From the NCBI GenBank assembly GCA_009733575.1, contig ML769389.1, positions 624,449 through 688,448 of the forward strand: a stretch of DNA of 64,000 bases, read 5' to 3'. This document shows positions 23,986 through 34,129 of the stretch, piece by piece. How positions within the stretch are numbered: the first letter of the stretch is position 1; every line of letters starts with the position of its first letter. The position numbers were made by a program, and so were the translations under genes. The notes beneath the pieces were generated by a model, which had not been told where the DNA came from, ran no database searches, and saw only the letters and a list, made by a program, of their open reading frames with translations. The stretch is from Gymnopus androsaceus JB14. Lineage: Eukaryota; Basidiomycota; Agaricomycetes; Agaricales; Omphalotaceae.

Positions 23986-25773
23986 GTGGAGCATGCAGAA
24001 ATTCTTGAGTTAATTGACTTGGAAGCCCAACGCGATTGTGACATTGACTTGGGAATGGAAGTAATATCTGATGATATTGCAGTATGTTCTGGAGGGCGTG
24101 ATTATGACCAAGCAGATGATTTTAATGAAGGAGATTACCCATTCGAGCATGAAAGTAGTGCAAATTATTATCTGAATGGTCCAACCAAAGATGAACCAAC
24201 AAGTTATCAGTCAGATGGTCAAGATTTGACAGACAGAAATACACCTGCCGTATTGAATCACAATTTAGATTTTGATTTGGCGGAGGTGGATGCATTTCAC
24301 AATGCTTGCCATGATCACCCAGTGATTGAATTGTCACTTGGTGCTATGAGTTGGTTCGAAGACGTTGAGAACACTTACTTTAGTGATGGTTCAGAATGTT
24401 GGCAAACCAAAGAAGGTGATGAACTTACCAATTCCGAATTGGAGGAAGACTCGGACTCAGAGTCCATCCCAGCGCTTCAGGATGTGCCTGATAGCGATAT
24501 GGATTGTGGCTTTGACTCTGGCTCTATTTTTTCGGATGACAGTAGTACCACTGACTTCGTGGATATCCAGTATCCACCTCACCAAAAGTCTGTGTATCCA
24601 ACTTACTTTGCTGGTTCAAAGTTCAGCTTGCGATCCCAATACCCGATAAATTTTGATACTAGCCCATTCTCATTGAAACCAAATGAATCTACATTGCTTG
24701 AATCAATGCCAGAAGTCATGGGAAATTCCTCACCAGAAGTCGCCACATTGAAAGAAGTGACTGCTAAAAGTGCGGATAGCATCGCACATGCTTGGTTTGA
24801 TGATGAATGGAATGAAGATAAGCTATACTTCCGTGGAAAATTTCTTGTAATTAAATATTCAGAATATATTGATGCTACTCGAAGCAAAGATTTTTTGTAT
24901 TCACCGTTTGACATGCCTGTGTGCAAAGATTTGGATGTGAAGCAATAATTTGGTGACCCGCTGGAAAGCCACCTACAGTATTCAGCTATGCACGTGGTGC
25001 CATATACTGGTGATTTGTTGATGTCTGACTCAAAGTTTGTACCTACGCTGCAAGGAATGTCCGGCGGCGCTATGGAACACAGCTCTTGGCCTGACTCCAA
25101 TAAAACTCTGGAAGAAGTTAATACCACCGATTCAGTGGAAACTGAGCTTCTGGTTCATTGTGGTTGTGGAGAATTGTCTTACCTTGAATGTTCTCTGCAC
25201 TTTGAACGAGAAGAAAGTACTGCTTACCCTGCTTATTTTGATGCAAGTCCGTTTTCAATAATTTCAAAAACATCTCATGCGAGATGTGTGCAAGAGCCTA
25301 ATTCAGGTGATCTCGGTGCGATCCCATCTCCCAGCATGGATACTAAACGGCTCCATCCGCCAAAAATTGAGCAATTGCTGATGGATGCTGTGGCTAGCTT
25401 TAAACATCAAAAAATGTGCTTTGAGGGTTCAGGCATGGCTATCAGGACATATTTAGCACGAGAAAGCAGCGGTGAAATCATTCATACTGTCCCATTCAAA
25501 CCGGGACATGGGTTCGTGGAAGAGAATAACTTGGTTTCCTCGGAAATGCATCCGTCATCAACGGCGCCTAATTCCGCAAATCAGGACTGGGCGTCTAATG
25601 TGTGGCCTGGCACGTCTGCTTCACGTTCTTCCGTTCAAAATGCTGGAGGGTGTTTTATTTTAAAGCCTCAAATATGTGATAGTGAAGTTGGCAACAACTA
25701 TTTTAATCTTGACTTGACTCCAAAGAATTATCTGGAGGCAACAGAGCTCGGAACAATGACTCTGTTGAGTTAA
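23986..25773 (+). pseudogene. Unknown roughly 600-residue acidic protein of the LTR element
   Basis: A single frame broken only by TAA at 24946-24948 (320 + 261 residues as split). It is rich in Asp, Glu and Ser (for example SELEEDSDSESIP and DDSSTTDF). A 12-residue motif recurs three times: YPTYFAGSKFSL, YPINFDTSPFSL, YPAYFDASPFSI. No protease DTG/DSG, RT YxDD, RNase H or integrase motif is present. It sits in sense orientation after gag, where pol would be. It may be an accessory protein kept by a parasitic element, or a captured host gene. Function unknown. Confidence 0.65.
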
Positions 25774-26394
25774 AGAGTAACAAGAACAAGAACCTTTATT
25801 TCACTCACCTGCTGCTTATACTGGATTTCATCTTGGAGGGATGAAGGGATGATTTTATTTTGGTACACCCTCATCCCACTACCTCCACCCCTCTCTTCAA
25901 CATCTATCCTACCCAATCCCTCGACAATTGCTTCACCATTCACTTCTTCTCGGGAGCACATCAAAACAATGCTCTGAACATTGCTGGAGATTTGCAGGAC
26001 TACAGGAGGAATTGTAGTTTGCACTGTTGCACCCAGGTTCATGGCTCAATTCACGGTCGGGAGGTTGTGCCTCATTCTACTCACTTTCGATTTTACACCA
26101 ACAAACCGTGTTACACCATTGGTCAATCCTACCAGTTGCCAGGTTTGAAACTCGTTATTCTTCATTCCCTCCTGCGAACCATCTTTCTCTGTGGGGCTCA
26201 TCCACACCCTCACTATAACCATGCCAAGTCCACCAATAAAGCCACTTGCGTCCGCATTGCTGTACAGCACAAACTGGACATTCCATATACCCTTGGACTG
26301 GGAGCTTTGTTGCTCTCCATTATTTCCCTTATGTTGGGACTTATTGCTGTTGGGCTTTTCATGCAAGATTCCTTTGCAATCTCGGGAGGGTGTA

Positions 26395-26713
26395 TGTAGC
26401 AGCGGGCTACACTCCCGTACTCGCTACGCTACTTCCCTACTCTCCTATCCCGTCGGACAATTACTGTGGTTATTCATTTACTCTTCCCTGTCCTTACTCA
26501 GTTGCTATTTTATCATATGATTGCTGTTCTTTATTCAATACCCTACTCTACTATTTAAGCTAGAACTTGTACATAGATTAGGGGAAGCTTTTTCCCAATT
26601 TACATGACATACCCTAGTCATTTCTGGCCTGATCTCAGCTTACCCGCTCGTTGAAAGCTCACCTTTCTCTCTCGCACACACGCTCTTTGTAACTCCATCA
26701 CTGAAGCGTGGCA
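26395..26713 (+). repeat. 3' LTR of the polymerase-less element
   Basis: 319-bp partner of 22109-22427, preceded by a purine-rich GGGAGGG tract that can serve as polypurine tract and followed by the GTCTG duplication. Confidence 0.93.
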
Positions 26714-26718
26714 GTCTG

Positions 26719-27152
26719 TAACACCGCCTTCACTAAGAAATGGAAGAATTTTACTACGGTGTATGGATTCTGCACAATGTTTTGTGCTTGTTTGTGAAAT
26801 TGAATACCATCATCATCATCTACAACAGACAGAAATTTATCCAGGTCAAGTTCTTCTCCTGCAAACACTTGAGCAATAAGATCATGAAGATTGCATGGAT
26901 TAATGGTAATCCAGATACTGGGAGGCCCAAGCACTATTGAGGTAGACCATATCTGACTTTTAAGTCAATACTTGCTTGCATTTGATCCCATGACCTTTCC
27001 TGCCACTGCATGAATATGTGATTTCAGCAGAAGAATGGCAGGATCTGTTATCCATTCACTCTTTTCTTCCTGCACCTGAGCTACCTTCAGCTTTTCCTCA
27101 GTGATGGTTGATAAAATTTGAGCATCTTTCTCAAAATTTCAGCATTGAGCTT
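26719..27152 (-). pseudogene. Helitron Rep, middle segment
   Basis: The minus strand encodes GPPSIWITINPCNLHDLIAQ and VFAGEELDLDKF, a hallmark of the Helitron Rep N-terminal (Helitron_like_N) region, preceded in other frames by FEKDAQILSTITEEKLK and HAVAGKVMGSN near 27000-27145. It continues at 22103 across the LTR element and at 28577 across the 27153-28571 insertion. Confidence 0.85.
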
Positions 27153-27854
27153 ATGCTATATCCATGCATTCCGGTGCCCTCCAATGTCCACCGATTGCTC
27201 CTAAATCACTGCCGAGCCTCCGGCGCCTATTCCCGAGGCTTACCGAGCCTATATCTTGGCAATCATCTTGGTTGCAAGTTGCTGACTTGTTTGGACTTCA
27301 TTATGGCTCCTTTCCTTGCTTCCACATCTGCCGGAGCCGAGGCAATCCGATCCGTTCTAAGCCTTGGTAGCCCTCGGAATATCTCGGAACAACCTCGGAT
27401 ATATCCCCGGTACCTTCGGACACTTTTCCCATGCTATTGTTTTACTGTCCTTATTGTTTTATTGCCTTTTATGTTCTTTTGTCTTTCACTACTGAATTAC
27501 TTTGTTGTTTTACTTACTGAGTACCCAGTCTGGCTCCCGGGAATCTATTTCTTATTGTTAAATCCTTTCCCCATTTATCCAGACTTAGCAGTACTTAAGT
27601 AGTCCAACCTATGGCATTGGATTTGTTTACAAACACCTACAATTGTAATTAATATCAATGTCAACAAAAGAAATTACAATGTGACAGTGGCAACATACTA
27701 TAATTAAATTACAACATCACATTACATGTGCCTGATGGCAAAGCGGTATTCTTGGTCACCAAATCAGATACATGTAATAAATTACATACCTGGCAATGAG
27801 TGTTCAAAACACCGGTGTATACAATTAATTGTTTTTTTAATTTTTTCTTTCTGT

Positions 27855-27930
27855 GCAATGCCGTGGCTAGCTCTCATTGGGGTTCACCCTTTGGGCGAAC
27901 CCCAACATTAGAGAGCTAGTCCAGCATTGC
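27855..27930. repeat. Strong hairpin
   Basis: Arms of about 35 bp: GCAATGCCGTGGCTAGCTCT... pairs with ...AGAGAGCTAGTCCAGCATTGC around a CCC-TTT-GGG centre. It is the most stable fold seen in this part of the window. Confidence 0.8.
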
Positions 27931-27940
27931 CAAATGTGCT

Positions 27941-27976
27941 GGGTTAGGGGTTAGGGGTTGGGGTTAGGGTCAGGGA
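27941..27976. repeat. Telomere-like TTAGGG-type tract
   Basis: GGGTTAGGGGTTAGGGG followed by degenerate TTGGGG and TTAGGG units, next to the hairpin. Interstitial, not a chromosome end. Confidence 0.7.
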
Positions 27977-28576
27977 TTACAGCCTCTTGGAATAAGTGCA
28001 AACAAGGCTTTAGAGTGCCCACCAATGACTTCCCAGCCCGGGGGACCCCCCAAGCAGCAGCGAGGGAGGGGAGGGAAGCAGAGGTGGGCCCAAAGTTTGC
28101 ACGCCCAACTGTATATATATAGTAATAGTATTGATAATATTGATGGAACCTACAGTTGTAATAAATTTGTAGACATTGATACTATTTAAAATTGTAATGT
28201 AATTTGTATACAATATCTGTGTCCTGGGCTCAGTAGTCTAAACTTGTACCGTAACTTTAGCTCCAAAATCAACTTAGTCTAGCTGACCTCACTTTCCAAG
28301 TCTTGCCTTTGTCTTTCCGACATTTCCGATTACTAAGCCAACACAGCCACGTGATCTTGGCCAAACCTTGGTTACACCTTTCGGTTCTACAGCCTTGACT
28401 TAGCTTAGGCTCTCCTTTGCTATTTTCCTCTTGGGACACATTATCGGCGTGTCAAGGGTGTTGCCAATAGCTTCACCGAGTCCCATTTATTGCAAGGTCC
28501 GGCCCAGAACCTTTCCAGACCATTTCCATCTGATACCTCGGCCGCTCCGCTCCAGGTCACACGGACTTAACAGCTT

Positions 28577-28880
28577 GTATATGTGCAGCTCCCAGGCCCT
28601 GATGGCACTGCTGAATGCCAAACGCAGTAAACAAGAAAATTTTGTGACAGCAGAATCTACCATCATGATACCATAGTGCCGATTTAATGTGATCCCCAAA
28701 GTCAACCAGATTAGGACAATTGGCTTCCACACCACCATGTCCATAGGGAAAAAGGAAGGGAAAAGCTCTCTCAAAAAAATTGACCCAGTTGCCACACTTC
28801 TGTCAATACCATCCTCCTTGCCTCTTTGAGGATGTCCAAAATCACTGACAGCATCTACATGGTGAATGGCATATGCACCT
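28577..28880 (-). pseudogene. Helitron Rep, N-terminal segment
   Basis: The minus strand reads HHVDAVSDFGHP near 28850, then FFERAFPFLFPYGHGGVEAN and DFGDHIKSALWYHDGRF, then LGAAHIQ ending at the AGCTT joint. This is the start of the Helitron_like_N region. Reading frames change several times. The 5' end of the Helitron was not located. Confidence 0.8.
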
Positions 28881-28959
28881 TCCTCTCCTGTTTTCCATAG
28901 GTTCTAATCAGACGCATTGACTTGGAAGATCTTTATGTCCAGTGTGACAGGGGTTATAA

Positions 28960-29734
28960 ATGACCCACAACCTTTACCCCAGACATTTCTGACATCAAGC
29001 TTAGCTTGAAGTTCAGGAAACCTCTTGGAACAGGTCCTGTTGTTGAAGACTTCAATGCCTTGGTGAGGCAATTGCAACTTCTGGAGAAGGATGCTGAAGT
29101 TAGTGGGTCTGATGAAGCCTTGAGTGTAATCCATTTGAGCAAGTTCAGTCCTGGTGCATCATTGATTAAGCTCTGACATGTTTTGTTCAGTTTGGTAAGC
29201 AGATTATATTCCGGCATTTAATCAAGCTTGGCTGAAATTGTATTGCAGAAAGAGGCAGCCTACGAGGACACTGCCATCAACAATAACCATCTAGAAGATA
29301 CCCCTGCAGATGCTAAGGGTAAATATTGTCAAGTTCTTATATATACAATGTTTTAATCCTTATGATGCTTAGGTCTTGCAACATATACAATTGATAATTG
29401 GCCCGCTACATCAATCAAGGGTCTTAACTCTTTAGAGGCCATCAGGGACACACACATTGTAAATATTCCTCCCTTCTATGATATGAGATACATGATTCTG
29501 GATCCAAAAACTTACCAGTGTCACCTTGAGGGTGCTGTCACCAAAGTTCAGTTGACTCTCACCCATCATATTATCTCAGAGAAAGACAAGGCCAAGGCAA
29601 TAAAAAATGTCTTCACTGCTGATGTTGTTGACATTGTCATCATTCATGGAGCGCCGCCTTGTATCATCACACCAAAGTGTTCTTGCATTTACGCTATTCA
29701 TCCATCTTCACCAACTAAAAAGAAGTGCACTTAA
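28960..29734 (+). pseudogene. Unrecognised spliced gene fragment
   Basis: Three exon-like segments on the plus strand: about 28970-29200 (DIKLSLKFRKPLGTGP, VVEDFNALVRQLQLLEKDAE), 29249-29320 (AAYEDTAINNNHLEDTPA) and 29374-29734 (ending KKKCT, stop at 29732). They are joined by introns at about 29201-29248 (donor GTAAGC) and 29321-29373 (donor GTAAAT). One TGA near 29176 lies where CGA would give KLRHVLF. No domain recognised. It may be a host gene piece adjacent to or captured by the Helitron. Confidence 0.45.
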
Positions 29735-29842
29735 CTTTCATTTCAATGGAGTCTATTTTAAATTTCCTTTTACTTTCCTTAACTACTCCCTGATTGTGAG
29801 TATCTTATTTGCATTTATTGTAAGTATATGTTCATGCTGATG

Positions 29843-30597
29843 CTCATCAGAGGCCCCCGGAAACTACTGCCAACCTTTGTCCAGAATAGCGTATTTTAGG
29901 TCACGATTTTGGCAATTTTCCTGTCTTTTTATAGTGTATTTTAGGCCAAAAATAGTGCTTCCCTGTCCTGATATAGCATACTCAAGGTGGGCAGTGCCAA
30001 GCCAAAAGATTTAACATATTTTGATTTTGGCCATATTTGGTTGAAGAAGCAGGAAGCAGGAAGCCTCAGCCATCTCCTACATTTATGATCCACCATTCTC
30101 AATTAATCTGCATTTATAGACTGTCAATGAAATGAGCAAGTCTAGCTCTGATTCAGATGCGGAAAGCAATAATGATAGCACACTCCCTCTCTTTTCATGT
30201 GTGGTCCAAAAGTATCATCTCCACACCCATGCACCCGTTGCAAATGTTTTGTATCATCTTGGGATGGATGGGCTCTTGGGTTCGCATGGTCAGATGAAGT
30301 TGAACAAGTGGCCAGGGAAACGATGGCAGGCATTCCAGAAGCAGGATGTGAAAAAGGCTCTCAAAGCATTTCCTGCACTCACAATCAAAATACCGGCAAG
30401 GAAGGTCACTGAAAAACATGTTCCGGTCTCTTGAAGCTACTAAGCTTGCTCGGTATTATTTTTGGATTTTTTCCGATTTTTTCGAATTCACGTGACCATC
30501 CCTGTCCGAAATAGCGTATTTGAGACCAAAATCATAGCGTACTTGAGCCCACTTGGCTGGACAAGGATAGGGGGAGTTTCTGGGGGCCTCTCATCAG
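29843..30597. mobile_element. TIR element with 8-bp target-site duplication (hAT-like, non-autonomous)
   Basis: A perfect 8-bp duplication CTCATCAG (29843-29850 and 30590-30597) flanks 739 bp whose ends are inverted repeats beginning AGGCCCCCGGAAACT on the left and AGGCCCCCAGAAACT on the right (reverse complement). Similarity extends through CCTTTGTCCAG. Eight-bp duplications fit hAT, P or KDZ-type elements. Subterminal AATAGCGTATTT copies occur near both ends. Confidence 0.85.
30132..30434 (+). CDS. Small hypothetical ORF inside the 8-bp-TSD element
   Basis: A 100-residue frame with an acidic Ser-rich start (MSKSSSDSDAESNND) and a basic C-terminal half (KRWQAFQKQDVKKALKAFP). It is wholly contained in the TIR element. 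No transposase motif. It may be a remnant of a transposase or captured exon, or chance. Confidence 0.3.
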   Translation: MSKSSSDSDAESNNDSTLPLFSCVVQKYHLHTHAPVANVLYHLGMDGLLGSHGQMKLNKWPGKRWQAFQKQDVKKALKAFPALTIKIPARKVTEKHVPVS

Positions 30598-30733
30598 TTT
30601 GTTCTCTACAGGTAGTCTACAGTACTACAGTACTTACTGCACAACTGTGAGTAGAAATTGAAAAACTTTTTCATCCATTCAGCATCCATTCCTACCCAAT
30701 CATGGGGCCTTTAATTGATTTCAGTATACATTA

Positions 30734-31011
30734 GCATCAGCAAAACCTGTATGACGTGAGCAGTGCTTGAGCAAACTGTCCAGAGTTCCCAGTGCTCCAG
30801 CATCCCAGCACTCAGATGGTCCAGCCAATGCAGGAGGGAGCTCCCAGAAGCTCCCAGAGGCCGCAAAATTACCTTATTTGGAAATAAAAAAGAGATGTTG
30901 TATGATTTTATATTTCTGACAGTGGCAAGCGCTGGCCGGCGCTGGGAGCTCTGGGAGCGCTGGGAATTTTAAGTATTGCTGTGGGAATTAAAATACAGGT
31001 TTTGCTGATGC
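30734..31011. mobile_element. MITE with CATCAGCAAAACC termini
   Basis: Perfect inverted ends of GCATCAGCAAAACCTGTAT, flanked by TA on both sides, 278 bp. The interior is non-coding with CTCCCAG/CTGGGAG inverted repeats and an AT-rich centre. The termini match motifs at 6764, 7567 and 16271 and resemble those at 59521, so this is a dispersed family. Confidence 0.85.
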
Positions 31012-31189
31012 TAAGTCATGTTTTGTGTACATTACTATTCTATGAATTATTGGACTTTCTCGTAGTAGAGTATACCAATAGTTTACATATATCTCAATTG
31101 ATTCAAGCAAGCCGCAGCATGCGGCATTTCCCGAGTATCATAGAACACTAGCGCAAACTCCTTAGGATTTTTCAGGTTCTTCAGAGGTT

Positions 31190-31445
31190 CTAGCGAGCGG
31201 TTCCAAGACTGACGCGGATGACTCGTTGCTCATACTTTGGCCTGGGTAGAGTACTTTTGGGGAGGTAATTGAGAGCCCAGGTATCATCCGCACCGTCTTC
31301 AAGTTCCGCATGCGCAGTCTCTACAAAATCGATCAACATGTTTTCTGCGTCTCGCGTTTTGGCGGGGAAACTGAGCTTCATGACCAGAGTCTTTCCTTCT
31401 TCAGTCTACAGTTCATACTTACTCTTGTCCCTCCTCGAAAGGCTC
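31190..31445 (-). pseudogene. FunK1-type protein kinase fragment
   Basis: The minus strand reads GAFRGGTRV near 31440, then a frameshift or short intron, then EEGKTLVMKLSFPAKTRDAE and TWALNYLPKSTLP, ending at TAG near 31190. The order Gly-rich loop, VVK-like lysine segment, and W-x-LxxLPK resembles the start of fungal-specific FunK1 kinases. Only about 85 residues of N-lobe are present, so it is a relic. The assignment rests on pattern only. Confidence 0.45.
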
Positions 31446-31755
31446 CTTTTTTTATACATTCTACCTCCAACGCTTGAATCGAGCATCGACCAACAACACT
31501 GGCATACAATAACAGTTTGGACAACGCGATCGTCCCCAGTAGATCCCCGGAGACTAATCAGGTTTGTCTAACTTATGATCTATGTATATCTATAGACTAT
31601 GAAAGCAGAGTCAAGCTTGAGACTGGAAACTCTTCAAGCTTCAACCATGCCGCATCTCTCGGATCTGGCTGAAACAAATAACTCCTTTTCTAGTATAAAT
31701 ACAGTAGTCCCTTCTCGCTGTTTGCCCACTCTCATCTACCAAGTACGAACAACTC

Positions 31756-32670
31756 ATGGACGCACTAATCAACTCAATTACCTCCAACTTTAGTCTCATT
31801 CCGAAGCATGGGGGCACTGAGTGACCAACTTGAGTAACTCCCTACAGACGAGGCTCAAGCTCTCAAACATGCAATACCGTTACGCTGCGCTTATAGCACG
31901 ATTTTTTCCAAGTATGGTAGAATCCAAGACAGGTTGATAGCAATTGAAATGGCGCAGGGATCGAAACATGTATCTGTCGTCGTCAACGACGATCAACGTC
32001 GATGCGAGCTCCTCCAGCACCTCATAGATAAACCACCCAACTTTTTGGTTTCTCAAGCTTTACAAAAGGGCACGCATATGCGACAAAATTGCAAGTGCGA
32101 AGCAATTCTAATTCGGCATCAGGTCGCAATCTCATCTAGATCACATACTCTTTATCACGATCAGCATATCTCAGAACATTCTCTATCCAACGACGTCGGA
32201 TCCCTCAGGCTTGCGCCGGGTCTCACCTCCATCCCTCATTCCTCGTGCCTCTCAATTTGCGCCGCTTCGCATTTGACGAACCCAGACCCTCGAGATCAAG
32301 ACAAACGGGCTCGTTCAGGAGAAGCAGTACTACCTCGAAGAAGTGTTTTGTAGCATGTGTAGTGTACTCGATAGGCTCAAGCCTCGACATGATGTATGCT
32401 TTTTGTTTTGTCTCAATAAGTCTTCAGCTACAGAATCTATACTTAGTATACACGATCGCAAGATTCTTTTTTTGCGCAGGTACAGAATGATGTCTGCGTG
32501 AAGTGTCACTTTCTATCAACACAGAGATGCTTGAGAGAGTGATAGATGCGAATGATCCTGGAAGGAGACTTGATTTTCGGAAGAGAATTGGCCGCAAAAA
32601 AGACGTTGGTCCGTTCGGCCGCGATGGGGTTAGCGACTATGACGCTGACAACTGACGACGACAACGACAT
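31756..32670 (+). pseudogene. HExxH family gene, decayed copy 1
   Basis: Begins with the same ATGGACGCACT start as the gene at 36132 and follows it in order: HGGTE, NDDQRR.ELLQHLIDKPP, QALQKGTHMRQN, the DPRDQD-GEA segment, and near 32560-32640 the RRLDF, GRKKDVGPF and acidic C-terminus. Many indels break the frame, and the segment holding HExxH in the intact copy is not recognisable. A pseudogene. Confidence 0.75.
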
Positions 32671-34129
32671 CAGTAAATCGTGGAAAGTATGCCAACGTAT
32701 GGCGCCCAGGATATTTATGTTGTCTTATTTGCATACAATATAATGTATTATCAGACGCAGAAAATAAAGAGATCGCATTACAATGAATGTTGCTATTAGC
32801 CTCAGATTCCATTGCATTGCCAATTTCGTTCCACATTTATGAGAGATGGCAATGAATGGCAACTGGGTAAACTATATTTTGCGTAAATGACATTGTATGA
32901 CCATCTCCTCATTATATTATATCAATGTTGTCATAGATTATCCCTGCCAGCTTTCTGATAGCTTTTAGACAATTATTATATGCATTGCTCTCGATGGCCA
33001 CTCCTCGTAGAATAGGACCAGTGACACATTAATAATTTTAACCTGAGAGTCACGCAAACTATTATGGCAATCTGCATATGTCCGTGCACGATTCATATGA
33101 TGAGGTTTGAGCATACATATTCCTTACAGATGTTCTGCGAGTCCTCTATTTGACCAAGCCAATAGGACTGTGAACTTGGATCCAGAGCCTCGTTGACAGA
33201 ACGTTTCACCAAGGTCGTCCGAGTCAACGTCGTAGACTAGCTCAGGACCCAGGTTCATGCAATTTCTGCAGACAGGCTCACCTTCCCGAAATAAGTACAT
33301 TGAACTTTGACGGTGACACTGAGCGCTGAACGGTTGCTGAACGGTCATCTGATGCTGCGGGCATATTTAAGTCACCCTGCATGGTGTTTCAGTCGTTTAA
33401 CTTTTCATTCTTTTCCCCCACCATCTATTTGCTCACCTCCAAGTCGATTTTCTTCAAGTTTTCCTCTTTTCAACCACTGCACACGCACCGTTGTAATCTA
33501 TGGTCCTCAATGTCCTTCAAGTCCTTCAAGCTTTCCTCTTTTCAACCACTGCTCACGCACCGTTGTAATCTATGGTCCTCAATGTCTCAGTATTCAACTT
33601 GCCTTCTCCTCAAGAAGCCCACATCAAAAATCCCCCTGCCATCTCTCTCCTTCCGTCCTCCGAGTCCTCTCTTCATTTTTTCCTCAATATTTTCTCCCGT
33701 TACTATAGTCTACGTGTATCTACGGTTATGCATGTATTAATTATAATAGATTTGCAACGCAGTTTATTTTCTGTCATCTTTTCTCGCGTTTGCCGCATTG
33801 AGCTGAAAAAATGACCATCGCTCAATTATAGAAATGCCTGCAAATGGAACTGTTTCGCAATGAAGGTATTGCCTTACATTGAATTGCCATAGCTTGCCAT
33901 CTCATATCTCTATCGTCTCTAATTATCTTATGCTCACATAATTATACAACATGGCAGAGTCAAGCAAAATTATGATCGATGACAATTTGAGACCTGGAGA
34001 TATGATCTGCCTCCCAAAGATCTTTCAATGTAATCCATCACCATGTTAATAACATATTTGTCAATATTACCTTGAAGACGGCATATTATAATGGATTTTA
34101 AGGGTATGACAATCGATTGCCGACTTCTC
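32671..34129. other. Gene-poor spacer with a 73-bp tandem duplication
   Basis: No confident gene. A 74-residue minus-strand frame at 33124-33348 (with CRNCMNLGPEL) is of unknown nature. At about 33450-33590 a unit of roughly 72 bp with CTTTTCAACCACTGC and CGTTGTAATCTATGG is present twice in tandem with two changes. Confidence 0.5.

Larger units (their letters stand above)
22104..26718 (+). mobile_element. Complete polymerase-less LTR retrotransposon, inserted in Helitron Rep
   Basis: A 5-bp target-site duplication GTCTG (22104-22108 and 26714-26718) flanks two LTRs. The element carries a gag-like reading and a long unknown ORF, but no protease, reverse transcriptase, RNase H or integrase can be read in its interior. 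It is therefore non-autonomous. Joining the flanks at the duplication restores the Rep reading of the host Helitron, which confirms the boundaries. Confidence 0.9.
27624..28212. mobile_element. MITE-like element with about 55-bp inverted ends
   Basis: The left arm (27624-27680, with ACAATTGTAATTAATATCAA) and right arm (28156-28212) are inverted copies at moderate identity, both keeping ATCAATGTC. The interior is non-coding and holds a hairpin and a telomere-like tract. It is nested in the 1.42-kb insertion. Confidence 0.65.
27153..28571. mobile_element. 1.42-kb insertion in Helitron Rep with AGCTT duplication
   Basis: Flanked by AGCTT at 27148-27152 and 28572-28576. Joining the flanks restores the Rep frame (AHIQ...NFEK), so it is an insertion. 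Its ends (ATGCTATATCC and GGACTTAAC) are not inverted repeats and not TG...CA. The outer parts (27153-27620 and 28213-28571) are CTCGG-rich and non-coding. An inverted-repeat element lies in the middle. Superfamily not determined. Confidence 0.7.

Noticed and set aside
25860..26399. 179-residue plus-strand frame with a hydrophobic stretch near its end, a possible env-like protein
   Set aside because: It runs into the 3' LTR, shows no signal peptide or glycoprotein features, and the opposite strand is equally open; likely chance.
22109..26713. Autonomous Gypsy element with a hidden pol
   Set aside because: All six frames between gag and the 3' LTR were read for protease, YxDD, RNase H and integrase motifs; none were seen.
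27941..27976. Chromosome end
   Set aside because: The TTAGGG-like tract is short, degenerate and flanked on both sides by transposon sequence in the middle of the contig.
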